Counted from the stretch's first letter, positions 8,105-18,153 are shown. The stretch: DNA of 64,000 bases from Rickettsia endosymbiont of Cardiosporidium cionae (GCF_015476335.1 NZ_JADAQY010000005.1:124001-188000), one strand, 5' to 3'. The notes: generated from the sequence alone by a model not told the origin. Made by a program: numbers and translations.

Positions 8105-9169
8105 ATGAAGCACCTAGAAACAGCCGAATATATATGGATAGATGGCAATCAGCCAGTACAAAATCTTAGATCAAAAACTAAGATAGTAAATTTACCTGAA
8201 GATCCTAACATTGCAGATTTTCCATTATGCAGGTTTGATGGTTCTTCTACTAATCAAGCTGATATCAATTCTTCTGATTGTGTTTTACACCCAGTAAATT
8301 TTGTACATAATCCATTAGAAGGAGAAGATGGCTATTTGGTATTATGCGAAGTATTTCATGCTAACCACACAGCGCATCCTACAAATAATAGGAGAAAATT
8401 GAGAGAAATATTATCAAAATCTGCTGAGCATTTTGATCCATGGATAGGGTTCGAACAAGAATATATAATATTAGAGAATAATAACCCTGTAGGATGGCCA
8501 GATAATGGGTTCCCAGCACCACAAGGCCCGTATTATTGTGGAGTAGGAACTAACACAGTCGCTGGAAGAAATATAGCTAAATTACACCAAGAATTATGCT
8601 TAAAATCAGGCATCCTATATTCAGGTATGAATGCTGAGGTAATGCTAGGACAATGGGAATTTCAGGTGGGTTATAGATATAATGAAAAAGAGAATGTTAA
8701 TCCTATCAATGTATCAGACCATTTATGGATGGCTCGTTGGTTACTATACAGGATTAGTGAAGATTTTAATCTAAGAATATCTATCGAGAACAAGCTAATC
8801 AAAGGCAATTGGAATGGCTCCGGAATGCATGCAAACTTATCAACTAAAGATATGAGAAAAATTGATACATCTACAAAAGCACTAGATGATGCTATAAATT
8901 TATTATCCAAGAAGCATGAATTACACATATCACTGTATGGAAATAAACTAGAAGAAAGACTCACAGGTAGTAATGAAACTTCTTCAATGAATGATTTTAC
9001 ATCAAATACAGGTGACAGATCAAGCTCTATAAGAATTCCATCAAAATTATCTAATAATAATGTGGTTCGTTATATTGAAGACAGAAGACCAGGAGCAAAT
9101 TCAGATCCATACTTAGTTTCTGCAATTTTATTATCCACCATTTGTAGTATAGATTGGATCGAACATTAG
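8105..9169 (+). CDS. glnII: Glutamine synthetase, type II (GlnII, eukaryote-like)
   Basis: Makes glutamine from glutamate, ammonia and ATP. The 354-residue length and motifs are those of the GSII class, not the roughly 470-residue GlnA type. Visible motifs are Trp-Ile-Asp-Gly near the start, Phe-Asp-Gly-Ser-Ser-Thr (44-49), Gly-Phe-Glu-Gln-Glu-Tyr (115-120), Ala-Pro-Gln-Gly-Pro-Tyr-Tyr (138-144), Gly-Gln-Trp-Glu-Phe-Gln (182-187), Asn-Gly-Ser-Gly-Met-His (237-242) and Arg-Arg-Pro-Gly-Ala-Asn-Ser-Asp-Pro-Tyr (327-336). The adenylylation tyrosine region of type I enzymes is absent, so control is more likely transcriptional; see the palindrome and promoter upstream. It stands alone on the plus strand ahead of addA. 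GSII is known in rhizobia, actinomycetes and eukaryotes. Confidence 0.93.
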   Translation: MKHLETAEYIWIDGNQPVQNLRSKTKIVNLPEDPNIADFPLCRFDGSSTNQADINSSDCVLHPVNFVHNPLEGEDGYLVLCEVFHANHTAHPTNNRRKLREILSKSAEHFDPWIGFEQEYIILENNNPVGWPDNGFPAPQGPYYCGVGTNTVAGRNIAKLHQELCLKSGILYSGMNAEVMLGQWEFQVGYRYNEKENVNPINVSDHLWMARWLLYRISEDFNLRISIENKLIKGNWNGSGMHANLSTKDMRKIDTSTKALDDAINLLSKKHELHISLYGNKLEERLTGSNETSSMNDFTSNTGDRSSSIRIPSKLSNNNVVRYIEDRRPGANSDPYLVSAILLSTICSIDWIEH

Positions 9170-9215
9170 TTATATATAAACAATTATTGCTGCTATCAAC
9201 TAAAATTAGCTGCCT

Positions 9216-12200
9216 ATGAAAAATCATGCTCAAATACTAGCAACAGACCCAGAAAAGAATGTCTGGGTTAATGCATCCGCTGGTACCGGTAAAACTAAAA
9301 TATTGATAGACAGAGTTCTAAGAATTTTATTAAAATATAATAACTTTAATAAAATTTTATGTATTACATTCACCAATAATGCTGTAAATGAAATACGAAA
9401 CAGGATTAACCGAAAATTACATGCTTGGTGTAATATAGAAGAAGAAAAATTAAGATTAAAAATCTTGAATGATCTAGGGTATGATCCCTCTAATCTAGAA
9501 ATTGACAATGCTAAAAATTTATATAATCAATACTTAAATCCGAACAATTCCTTAAAAATTTGTACTATTCATTCATTTTGCCAGCAAATATTGCGACAAT
9601 TTCCAATTGAAGCATCTATTGCTCCTAATTTTGGGATCATTGATCAAAAAGAAGTCAAGCAAATCATATTAGATCTAAGAAAGGAATTATTAAAATCTTC
9701 ACATCTCAAAATAATTAACAAATATCTAATAGAAAATTTTCATGAAGTCACTATTAGTGAAATATTTGATGAAATTATACAAAATAGGACAAAAATTCTA
9801 CAATGCGATATCCCAAATTACAGTAATCAAGAAATAAGTGAAATGCTGTATGAGTTAAATCTTTGTACAGAAACAGAAAAAGAGATGTCAATCCTGCTAC
9901 AGGACAGCACGCTATTACATTATGTACAAGATATTAACATTAAAAATATCTTATCATTTTTTTTGACTTCTAAAGGAGAAAAAAAGAAAAATATAGTTAA
10001 TCAAGTTGAATATAAAAAAAATCCTGGACTAAAAAAACATCTACAATCTTTACAGGACATAGTATATGACATAGAACAAAAAAGAAAGACCAAGCACATT
10101 ATAATATATTCAAAAATAATTATCTATTTCGCTAATAATGTCATTAAATTATATCAACAATACAAAAATGTTAGAGGTTTATTGGATTATGATGATCTTG
10201 TAATTAAGACTAAGGAAGCACTCAAACAAGTAGAAACAAAGGATTGGATACTAAATAAACTTGATATGTCTATAGATCATATACTACTAGATGAAGCACA
10301 AGATACAAGCATTGAACAATGGGATATAATCAGTTACCTGGTAGAAAATATATACTCTGAAAACACCGGCAATAATCACAAAACCATATTTATCGTAGGA
10401 GATGAAAAACAATCAATATTCAGCTTTCAGGGAGCAAATGTAGAATTTTATAATAAAATGAAGGATTTATTTACCAAAAAATTTTCTTCAACAAAAACAA
10501 CATTGTTACAAATAGATTTAAAAATATCCTATAGGTCATCCCAAGAAATAATAGATTTAGTAAACAGAGTATTCTCTTTTGTACAAAAATACTACAATTG
10601 TTTCAATACTAACTTTGATAATAATATTGCTTCAGTTCGTAAAGATTGCAAAGCAGTAATAGAATGTTGGGAACTACATAAAAATGAAAAATCACCAGAG
10701 CTTTTTTGGCCTATAATAGGCATAACAAAAAATGCTATTCTAGAAGATAATAAAAAAAAACTAGCCAATGATATTGCAAAATTTATACTCAATAAACTCG
10801 AAAGTAAAATAATAGTACAATCAACTGGTACAACAATCACTGCCAAAGATTTTATGATCTTGTTCAGAAAAAGGGATGAGTTCGTATTAGAACTACTGAA
10901 TTCTATTAGATCTTATGGGATAGAAGTAGAAATTTTGGATAGAATGCTACTAATCAATAACCTAGCTATTCAAGACTTATTAAGTATAGCAAAATTCGTC
11001 ATTAATCCTTTTAATGATTTAAACTTGGTAGGATTAATGAAATCACCTATTTTCTCCTTAAATGATGCAGAAATTCAAACCCTGTTACAGAATAACACAC
11101 AAAATCAAAAAATTTGGCAATACATCCAGAACTCTATGAAAAATATAGAGAAAACCAATTTTAATAATCACTACAAAAACATCTTACATAGCCTGTATAA
11201 TATACTCAATAGGTTTAATACCATACATAATAATGTAATAACAGATAATTTATTCTACTACATATTAGATATATTACAATATAGGATTAACTTTGTTCTA
11301 TCATTCGGTGAAGGCATTAATGATATATTAAATGAGCTAATATACCTAAATTATGAATATAACAAGAAATTCAATACTTCATTAAATGGATTCATAACCT
11401 GGTTAGAAAACGAAGATATTGAAATTAAACAACCCAAAACAATAAGTGATAAAGTCAGAATAATGACTGTACACGCAGCAAAAGGCCTAGAAGCACCATT
11501 TGTAATATTATGCGATACAACAACCATTGCTAAATTATCTTCAAAATTACTCTTTGTAGAGGATGAAAATAGCCTAATTGCCTGCCAAAATGTAATCAAT
11601 ATTCCATTCTCATACCAAGAACTTAAAAAGGAAATCAACATAAAAATGATAAGGGAATACAATAGATTATTGTACGTAGCATTAACCAGAGCATCCGACT
11701 ATTTAGTAATCTGCGGATTATCTAATAATAATTTACCACCGCATGAATATTCATGGTATAGCTTAATAAGAAACGCTATAGGAGATCTTAAAAATCATCA
11801 AAAAGATACCGCTACAGTCCATTATGATAATCTATCTAATGAAAAAATACATAATTCACCAGATGATATATTAGTGAATCTCTACAGTAATACTACAGTA
11901 GAGAACAGAAATACTGCAGATATTAAAACAAAAATTGCTAACATCAGCTATGCTCCTAATCCGATGAACCACTCTGTAAAATTTGGTATGATTTTTCATA
12001 AAATCATTGAAGATGCAGTAAGAAATAATTCCTTAAAACATTCAACACAACATCCATTAACGAATAGTTTAGATGAAAATTGGCTAACAAAACTCAAAAT
12101 TGCTATCAATAATATTATCGATAAGGGAGAACTTCAAAAATTTATTAACAAAAATCCTCATTGTGAATTAAATGTAGGAAGCGTCGAAAACGATAAAATT

Positions 12201-12455
12201 AAACTAGGTAGAATAGATCTGGCGGTATTCGATGGTAACATCATTACAATAATAGATTATAAATCAGATAATGTCTCATTGTATAGAAACAAACCAATAC
12301 CAATGAAATACATTGAGCAAATAAGTTTCTACTATAATGTGATATCTTCACTATATCCTCAATATGAGGTTATGTGTAAAATATTGTGGCTAGAAACTGG
12401 TATTTTCCAAAATATTGACTTAAGTAATATAAAAAATAATTTATTAATTAACTGA
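9216..12455 (+). CDS. addA: Double-strand break repair helicase-nuclease AddA
   Basis: UvrD-like helicase and nuclease subunit of the AddAB recombination complex. The 1079-residue protein has the AddA N-terminus with Asn-Ala-Ser-Ala-Gly-Thr-Gly-Lys-Thr (Walker A, about 18-26) and Ile-Thr-Phe-Thr-Asn-Asn-Ala. The Walker B region reads Leu-Leu-Asp-Glu-Ala-Gln-Asp-Thr-Ser, motif III has Gly-Asp-Glu-Lys-Gln-Ser-Ile-Phe-Ser-Phe-Gln-Gly-Ala, and motif V has Met-Thr-Val-His-Ala-Ala-Lys-Gly-Leu-Glu-Ala. The C-terminal RecB-type nuclease is marked by Gly-Arg-Ile-Asp-Leu-Ala and Ile-Ile-Asp-Tyr-Lys-Ser. It is somewhat short for the alphaproteobacterial type. Its partner addB normally lies just upstream in alphaproteobacteria but is not here; glnII occupies that place. 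Confidence 0.9.
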   Translation: MKNHAQILATDPEKNVWVNASAGTGKTKILIDRVLRILLKYNNFNKILCITFTNNAVNEIRNRINRKLHAWCNIEEEKLRLKILNDLGYDPSNLEIDNAKNLYNQYLNPNNSLKICTIHSFCQQILRQFPIEASIAPNFGIIDQKEVKQIILDLRKELLKSSHLKIINKYLIENFHEVTISEIFDEIIQNRTKILQCDIPNYSNQEISEMLYELNLCTETEKEMSILLQDSTLLHYVQDINIKNILSFFLTSKGEKKKNIVNQVEYKKNPGLKKHLQSLQDIVYDIEQKRKTKHIIIYSKIIIYFANNVIKLYQQYKNVRGLLDYDDLVIKTKEALKQVETKDWILNKLDMSIDHILLDEAQDTSIEQWDIISYLVENIYSENTGNNHKTIFIVGDEKQSIFSFQGANVEFYNKMKDLFTKKFSSTKTTLLQIDLKISYRSSQEIIDLVNRVFSFVQKYYNCFNTNFDNNIASVRKDCKAVIECWELHKNEKSPELFWPIIGITKNAILEDNKKKLANDIAKFILNKLESKIIVQSTGTTITAKDFMILFRKRDEFVLELLNSIRSYGIEVEILDRMLLINNLAIQDLLSIAKFVINPFNDLNLVGLMKSPIFSLNDAEIQTLLQNNTQNQKIWQYIQNSMKNIEKTNFNNHYKNILHSLYNILNRFNTIHNNVITDNLFYYILDILQYRINFVLSFGEGINDILNELIYLNYEYNKKFNTSLNGFITWLENEDIEIKQPKTISDKVRIMTVHAAKGLEAPFVILCDTTTIAKLSSKLLFVEDENSLIACQNVINIPFSYQELKKEINIKMIREYNRLLYVALTRASDYLVICGLSNNNLPPHEYSWYSLIRNAIGDLKNHQKDTATVHYDNLSNEKIHNSPDDILVNLYSNTTVENRNTADIKTKIANISYAPNPMNHSVKFGMIFHKIIEDAVRNNSLKHSTQHPLTNSLDENWLTKLKIAINNIIDKGELQKFINKNPHCELNVGSVENDKIKLGRIDLAVFDGNIITIIDYKSDNVSLYRNKPIPMKYIEQISFYYNVISSLYPQYEVMCKILWLETGIFQNIDLSNIKNNLLIN

Positions 12456-12467
12456 GTAAAAAATAAA

Positions 12468-14753
12468 ATGAGTAATAATAGTAAAAATGATAAAGAATAT
12501 AATGATGCACTTAGGTATCACCAATATGATACACCAGGTAAAATAGCTTTAAAAGTTACTAAGCCTGTTCTTACACAAGAAGACTTATCTTATGCATACT
12601 CACCTGGAGTTGCAGCACCATGTTTAGAAATTAAAAAAGACATAGATAACATATATAAATATACTTCAAAAGGTAACACAGTTGCAGTTATTTCTAACGG
12701 CAGTGCAGTACTGGGGCTAGGAAATCTTGGAGCTGCAGCAGCTAAACCCGTAATGGAAGGTAAGGCAATATTATTCAAACAATTTGCCGATATCGATGCA
12801 TATGATCTTGAAGTAAATACCAACGATCCAGATAAATTTATTAATGTAATCAAATATCTAGGGGATACCTGGGGGGGGATTAATCTTGAGGATATAAAAG
12901 CTCCGGAATGTTTTATAATTGAAGAAAAGCTTAGCAAACTCATGAATATACCGGTATTTCACGATGATCAACACGGTACTGCCATTATTGTAGCAGCAGG
13001 GTTAATAAATGCCTTATATTTGACAAATCGTGAATTATTGAACACCAAAATAGTCATTAATGGTGCAGGAGCAGCAGCTATCGCATGTTTTGACTTAATT
13101 CAAGCACTTGGAGCTAACAAAAATAATATAATCTTATGTGATAGCCATTCTGTAATATATAAAGGCAGAAAAGAAAATATGAATCCTTGGAAAGAATCTC
13201 GAGCGAACGCAGTAACACAATCTAAAACTTTAGAAGAAGCAATGCAAGGTTGTGATGTGTTGCTAGGGTTATCTACTAAAGGAGCTGTAACCAAACCAAT
13301 GGTAAAGTCTATGGCTGATAATCCTATAATATTTGCTATGGCTAATCCTGATCCAGAAATCACTCCTGAAGATATAAAATCTACCAGATGTGATGCGATA
13401 ATTGCTACAGGTAGGTCTGATTATAGCAATCAAATAAATAATCTTATGGGATTTCCATATATTTTTAGAGGAGCTCTCGATGTAAGAGCTAAGTCTATTA
13501 ACATGGATATGAAAATAGCCGCTGTTATGTCATTAGCACAATTAGCAAGAGAGGCTGTCCCGCAAGAAATATACAAAGCTTATGGCGATTCTAAAAAATA
13601 TTTTGGAGTTGATTATATAATTCCTGTCCCATTTGATCCAAGACTCATCACAAAGATACCTGTTGCTGTAGCTAAAGCCGCTATTGAAAGTGGTACCGCT
13701 CAGATTAAAGATTTAGATCTAAAACAATATGAAATTGACTTAGCAGGCAGGCTAAATCCATCTTATCACTATATCAGTAGTTTTTTTGATCAAATTCACA
13801 GCAATAATCCTAAAAAGATATTATTTGCAGAAGGTGAAGAAGAAGAAATAATTAAAGCCGCCATTGTAGTGCGTGATAGGCAATACGGGATACCCATATT
13901 AGTTGGAAGAGAAAGCAAAATACTACCGATTTTACATAAAATAGGTGAAGATACAAATTTAAAAAATATTACTATTACCAATGCCGCTATCAATAGTAAT
14001 TTGTCTAAATATATTGAATATCTATATAAAAAATTACAGAGAAAAGGATATCTATATAGAGACTGCGCAAGAATTGTAACTCATGATAGAGATGTATTTG
14101 CATCTTGCATGCTGGCATGTGGAGATGCAGATCTTATGATTACTGGTAGTACTAAAAATTACTACGATAGTTTAAATGATATAAAAAAAGTTATATCTGT
14201 AAAAAAAGATCATAAAATTATTGGGTACTCCATCATGATCTCTAAACATCATCAAGTGATTATTGCAGATAATATAGAGTCAGAAATTCTTGATGTAGAC
14301 AATCTAGTAGATATAACTTTACAAACAGCTGAATTATCAAAAATAATGAACCGTAAGCCCAGAGTTGCAATGCTTTCATTTTCAAATTTTGGTAATCCTA
14401 AATGTCACGATAATGAAAGAATTACTAAAGCCATAAAAAAACTCGATACCATGAATTTAGATTTTGAATATGATGGCGATATGACAGTACATGTAGCATT
14501 AAACAGCAATCTCCAAAAGCTATATCCATTTTGTAGATTAACCGGACCTGCAAATATATTAATTATGCCAGGATTACACTCAGCAGCTATCTCTACACAT
14601 TTACTTTCAGAAGTAGGTAAAGGCAATTTTATAGGGCCTATGCTAAACGGATTCGCACACTCAGTACAGATAGTCCCCATAGGAGCATCTGTAGAAGATA
14701 TACTATACCTAATCAGCTTTGCAGTAATTGAATTAAATGGTAAAAAAGATTAG
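12468..14753 (+). CDS. maeB: NADP-dependent malic enzyme with phosphotransacetylase-like C-terminal domain
   Basis: Oxidatively decarboxylates malate to pyruvate. The 761 residues give the standard MaeB two-part architecture. The malic enzyme domain (about 1-430) has Tyr-Ser-Pro-Gly-Val-Ala-Ala-Pro-Cys, the metal-binding Phe-His-Asp-Asp-Gln-His-Gly-Thr motif and the nucleotide-binding Ile-Asn-Gly-Ala-Gly-Ala-Ala. The phosphate acetyltransferase-like domain (about 440-761) opens with Ile-Leu-Phe-Ala-Glu-Gly-Glu-Glu-Glu; in this family it is thought to be regulatory rather than catalytic. It follows addA by 12 bases, so the two are probably co-transcribed. With PPDK and GlpX elsewhere in the window it gives a route from TCA acids to sugar phosphates. 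Confidence 0.94.
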   Translation: MSNNSKNDKEYNDALRYHQYDTPGKIALKVTKPVLTQEDLSYAYSPGVAAPCLEIKKDIDNIYKYTSKGNTVAVISNGSAVLGLGNLGAAAAKPVMEGKAILFKQFADIDAYDLEVNTNDPDKFINVIKYLGDTWGGINLEDIKAPECFIIEEKLSKLMNIPVFHDDQHGTAIIVAAGLINALYLTNRELLNTKIVINGAGAAAIACFDLIQALGANKNNIILCDSHSVIYKGRKENMNPWKESRANAVTQSKTLEEAMQGCDVLLGLSTKGAVTKPMVKSMADNPIIFAMANPDPEITPEDIKSTRCDAIIATGRSDYSNQINNLMGFPYIFRGALDVRAKSINMDMKIAAVMSLAQLAREAVPQEIYKAYGDSKKYFGVDYIIPVPFDPRLITKIPVAVAKAAIESGTAQIKDLDLKQYEIDLAGRLNPSYHYISSFFDQIHSNNPKKILFAEGEEEEIIKAAIVVRDRQYGIPILVGRESKILPILHKIGEDTNLKNITITNAAINSNLSKYIEYLYKKLQRKGYLYRDCARIVTHDRDVFASCMLACGDADLMITGSTKNYYDSLNDIKKVISVKKDHKIIGYSIMISKHHQVIIADNIESEILDVDNLVDITLQTAELSKIMNRKPRVAMLSFSNFGNPKCHDNERITKAIKKLDTMNLDFEYDGDMTVHVALNSNLQKLYPFCRLTGPANILIMPGLHSAAISTHLLSEVGKGNFIGPMLNGFAHSVQIVPIGASVEDILYLISFAVIELNGKKD

Positions 14754-14873
14754 GAAACACAAACAATCACATGCTATGTAAACAACATTCAGTATCTGTT
14801 CTACAAAGCTACCAATCCAGATATCCCAATGTAACGGTAATCAGTCCTAGAGAAAACACTAATCAATCAATAT

Positions 14874-15089
14874 TTAAACAGTATTCTTATATACAAACTT
14901 AGGATACAAATGCTTATCATTAACAGGATATCTTATACAGGGTACACTTAAATCTAAACTTAAAGACCCACCAAATAAATCAAAACTATCTGCAGCTACA
15001 CAGGGGCTCTTTAATTCCTGCGGAGGGCCAGGAACACAAGATAGTATGTTAATGCAAAAAACAACTGCTAACAACCACTGCATAATCAT
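14874..15089 (-). CDS. Small lipoprotein, candidate VirB7-like T4SS component
   Basis: A 71-residue product with a clear lipoprotein signal: hydrophobic core (about residues 3-14) and lipobox Ile-Leu-Ser-Cys with Cys18. The mature part is Pro/Ser rich with two further cysteines in Ser-Pro-Cys-Val and Val-Pro-Cys-Ile-Arg-Tyr-Pro-Val-Asn. Short lipoproteins with a Cys plus a Pro-x-Asn motif resemble VirB7, which disulfide-pairs with VirB9 in the VirB outer-membrane core, and Rickettsiales carry lone virB7 genes. That identification is inference; no other T4SS gene is in this window. A second in-frame ATG at codon 3 is an equally possible start. The remainder of the 14754-15207 interval shows nothing else I can name. 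Confidence 0.55.
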   Translation of the reverse strand: MIMQWLLAVVFCINILSCVPGPPQELKSPCVAADSFDLFGGSLSLDLSVPCIRYPVNDKHLYPKFVYKNTV

Positions 15090-15207
15090 ATACCGTTAAA
15101 ATTTATCACCAACCAGTTTATTGTACACCTAATTATGCTTAATGTTAATGATATCAGCATCAGTGTTAGTTAAAAAATATTTTCAACAGTGTTAAAATTA
15201 CAAAAAA

Positions 15208-16632
15208 TTAGAATGTTTTTTTATGACTTAGATTTTTGAATTTTTGTATAATCTGTACAGCAGCTTGATACAGTATCAAAACCAAAAAATTTAATATAGT
15301 ACCAACAAATGCTCCGGTTAACGGTATTGTACAAGATAATATAAACTCCCAATAGATAAATGCTACAATACCTACAATAACGGCAATTGCTAATACCAAT
15401 TTAGGAACAACTATACCAAATAGCAAAAGAATGAGCACTGGTAGTATGACTGGCCCCCAAAATCCAGAGAATAGTAAAACTAGATCAATTACATAGGTAA
15501 ATCTGATAGCAATAATTATTGATATAACACCAACAAATACACTAAATATTCTAACTAAAATTAGTAAAATGAACTGATTATTTATATTAAACATAGGTAT
15601 CAAAAAATCTTTCACTAATACAATTGAAGTAATATTTATATCTGAATCTGCTGTAGAAGTAACAGCAGCAAATATACCAATGATCACTATTGACTGTATA
15701 AATGTTGGCAATAAAATATCAATCATCTTATGTAAAATAAAAATTCCTTCAACCTTAGGAGATATGAGCATAGATGCAATACTATTGACAATAATTATTA
15801 ATAAAAATAGAAAATACACCAATGATTTTATATATATAGCTAGCTGAGTTTTCTTGTAATCACTTGCTATTAATGCTCTTTGTACAAAATTAGGCAATAA
15901 ATTCATAACAGTAAAACTTAGTAATACAAATAAAGTACTATAAACTATATTTTTTTCCGATTCAGTATTTAATGAATGTAATAAACTATGGAATTTAGTA
16001 TAAAACTCACTTATACCAATAAATTTTACTTCATAAAATAGCAATATTGGTATGGAGAGTATAATGGCAACAAATTGTATTTGATTTGAAAATAATATAG
16101 ATTTAAATCCTCCTAATGTGGTGTAAATAACTATCATCAAAGCACTAAGAATTACTGCTTGCATGTTATTGATATTAAAAATATACTGAAGTACTTTACC
16201 TGCTACATTTAATTGAGCTGATATTAATCCAATAGAGATCACTATTGATGATAAACCAGCAATAAATCTGCCAGCATTACCATAGTGTAAATAAACAATA
16301 TCTCCAATAGTTTCACAACCCTTGTATTTTATAAGTCTTGGTAATAGATACTGAGCTATGACTATATCTATTATGATAACCATCATAGATGCATAACTAT
16401 ACTCTATATGACCAGAACAAATCTTTTCCGATATACCAATTATCGTACCACCTCCTATAGAAGAAGTGAATATTACAGCAGTTAGTAAAAATATATGGCT
16501 ATGAGCATCGCTCTGTATAAAATGCTTAAAGGTTTTGGTTTTAGTACTAAAATACCACCCTATAGACACCAAAAACAAGAAATAAAGAACAATAATAACG
16601 ACATTCATCAGATAAGAATTACTAACTATCAT
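15208..16632 (-). CDS. Sodium:solute symporter (SSS) family transporter
   Basis: Inner-membrane secondary transporter of 474 residues with about 13 hydrophobic segments. The SSS fold is suggested by the N-terminal Gly-Trp-Tyr-Phe-Ser-Thr-Lys segment, the unwound-helix-like Ser-Ser-Ile-Gly-Gly-Gly-Thr-Ile-Ile-Gly stretch (about 57-66), the Tyr-Thr-Thr-Leu-Gly-Gly-Phe-Lys-Ser motif (about 170-178) and the Ser-Thr-Ala-Asp-Ser-Asp-Ile-Asn stretch (about 327-334), which corresponds to the sodium-site helix. Substrate cannot be told; proline, pantothenate and other organic solutes are all possible. The AmpG-like carrier gene ends 8 bases upstream on the same strand, so the two carriers are probably co-expressed. 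Confidence 0.82.
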   Translation of the reverse strand: MIVSNSYLMNVVIIVLYFLFLVSIGWYFSTKTKTFKHFIQSDAHSHIFLLTAVIFTSSIGGGTIIGISEKICSGHIEYSYASMMVIIIDIVIAQYLLPRLIKYKGCETIGDIVYLHYGNAGRFIAGLSSIVISIGLISAQLNVAGKVLQYIFNINNMQAVILSALMIVIYTTLGGFKSILFSNQIQFVAIILSIPILLFYEVKFIGISEFYTKFHSLLHSLNTESEKNIVYSTLFVLLSFTVMNLLPNFVQRALIASDYKKTQLAIYIKSLVYFLFLLIIIVNSIASMLISPKVEGIFILHKMIDILLPTFIQSIVIIGIFAAVTSTADSDINITSIVLVKDFLIPMFNINNQFILLILVRIFSVFVGVISIIIAIRFTYVIDLVLLFSGFWGPVILPVLILLLFGIVVPKLVLAIAVIVGIVAFIYWEFILSCTIPLTGAFVGTILNFLVLILYQAAVQIIQKFKNLSHKKTF

Positions 16633-16640
16633 ATTTTATA

Positions 16641-17891
16641 TCACTCTTGCACTTTGCATTTTATAATAAGTAAACTAGGGATAGCAAGCAACATCATTAA
16701 TAAATAAAATACCCGCCACCCAGTTGCTACTAAAATATAACCAGTAACTGTAGGAACGATAGATCTGGATAACCCCATAAAAGAGAAAAGAAACGCGCTT
16801 TGAGTAGCAACAAATCTACCGCTACACATAGAAGTGATATAAGCTATATAAGCGCACATTGCCATACCACTCGTTATACTCTCACTAGTTACCAGTATAA
16901 GATAAATCAACAAATTTTTACCTAACATATGCTGTATTATTAATAACAAGTGGCTCAAAGTGTGTACCATACCAAATCTTAACAATGCATTTTTTATACT
17001 AGATTTCTTTATCATGCTTGATGCGATTAACCCTCCTATAATCACTCCTATTACGGCATAGAACTTACCAAAAATCGCAATTTCTGATATTGAGTACCCC
17101 AATTCATGATAGAAAAACTTATTTAGTACAACTCCAATTAAATTATCTGGTAAACGATACAAGAATATTATTAGCAAAACGTATAACATATTTTTTTTTC
17201 TAGTAAAAGAATTAATGCATGTAGTACAAAATTGATATATTTTTAAAAAAAAAACCTCTTTGTGCTCAGCATAAGAATTTTCAGTAAAATGCTGAAATTT
17301 ACATTCAATATCTTTTGAAAGAAAGATAACAATAATAGAAAATATTATATTGGCAATAGTAAATATTTTATATATAAAAAACCATGAGATACTAGAAGAG
17401 AGATATATTGCACCAGAACCTGATAATATCATACCTACTCTATACCCAAATATATAAATGCCAGATATCTTTAGTTGATATTGTTTATGTACAAGAATAC
17501 TTCTTAAAGTATTCAATATAATATCCTTAGTAGATGAAAAAAATGCTACTAAAAATGCTGCAAATGCGAATTCATAAATATTATGCTGAGGATCTAAATA
17601 ACTGATAATTAATATAGTAAAAGTTAAACACACAGCGATAACTAATAACCATCTCACATAATGATTTTTATATACATAATCTAAATATTCAATTCTGATT
17701 CTATCAAGAATAGGAGCCCAAATAAAACTTACTGCATAAGGTAAAGTAATGATTGAAATCAACCCTATAGATTTTATATCAATATCAACACAAGTTAACC
17801 AGAAGTTTAAAGTATTACCAGTGATCATTAATGTGAATCCGCTAAACACACCATATATAAATATGGTAAAATATTTTTTTTTATTTATCAC
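16641..17891 (-). CDS. MFS transporter, AmpG-like (muropeptide carrier family)
   Basis: A 416-residue, roughly 12-helix major facilitator. The first helices resemble AmpG: a Gly-Phe-Thr-Leu-Met-Ile-Thr-Gly-Asn-Thr-Leu-Asn-Phe-Trp-Leu stretch, an aspartate-containing turn, then Leu-Pro-Tyr-Ala-Val-Ser-Phe-Ile-Trp-Ala-Pro-Ile-Leu-Asp-Arg. AmpG imports anhydromuropeptides for cell-wall recycling, and Rickettsiales often carry several AmpG-like paralogues of unknown substrate, so the exact solute is uncertain. It is the first gene of a two-gene transporter unit. The 262 bases between it and atpC hold no gene I can support. Confidence 0.75.
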   Translation of the reverse strand: MINKKKYFTIFIYGVFSGFTLMITGNTLNFWLTCVDIDIKSIGLISIITLPYAVSFIWAPILDRIRIEYLDYVYKNHYVRWLLVIAVCLTFTILIISYLDPQHNIYEFAFAAFLVAFFSSTKDIILNTLRSILVHKQYQLKISGIYIFGYRVGMILSGSGAIYLSSSISWFFIYKIFTIANIIFSIIVIFLSKDIECKFQHFTENSYAEHKEVFFLKIYQFCTTCINSFTRKKNMLYVLLIIFLYRLPDNLIGVVLNKFFYHELGYSISEIAIFGKFYAVIGVIIGGLIASSMIKKSSIKNALLRFGMVHTLSHLLLIIQHMLGKNLLIYLILVTSESITSGMAMCAYIAYITSMCSGRFVATQSAFLFSFMGLSRSIVPTVTGYILVATGWRVFYLLMMLLAIPSLLIIKCKVQE

Positions 17892-18153
17892 CTAATTTAG
17901 TCCAAGTTTAAAATCTAGTTAATTAGATATGGTATTATCATACTATTTATTTAGTAACTATAAATTTTATAGCAAATCTCGATAGCACACATCAGCTTTT
18001 TTACTGATATTTGATTTGGGTGATTTTCTCAATTTCTATAAAGTGTGGAGGAACATCTAATATCTAAATGCTTACCTACCACTTCTCCGGCTTAAATTAA
18101 TATTTATGATATCAATATAAACATTATAAATGTTATATCCAGGTTATAAAACT

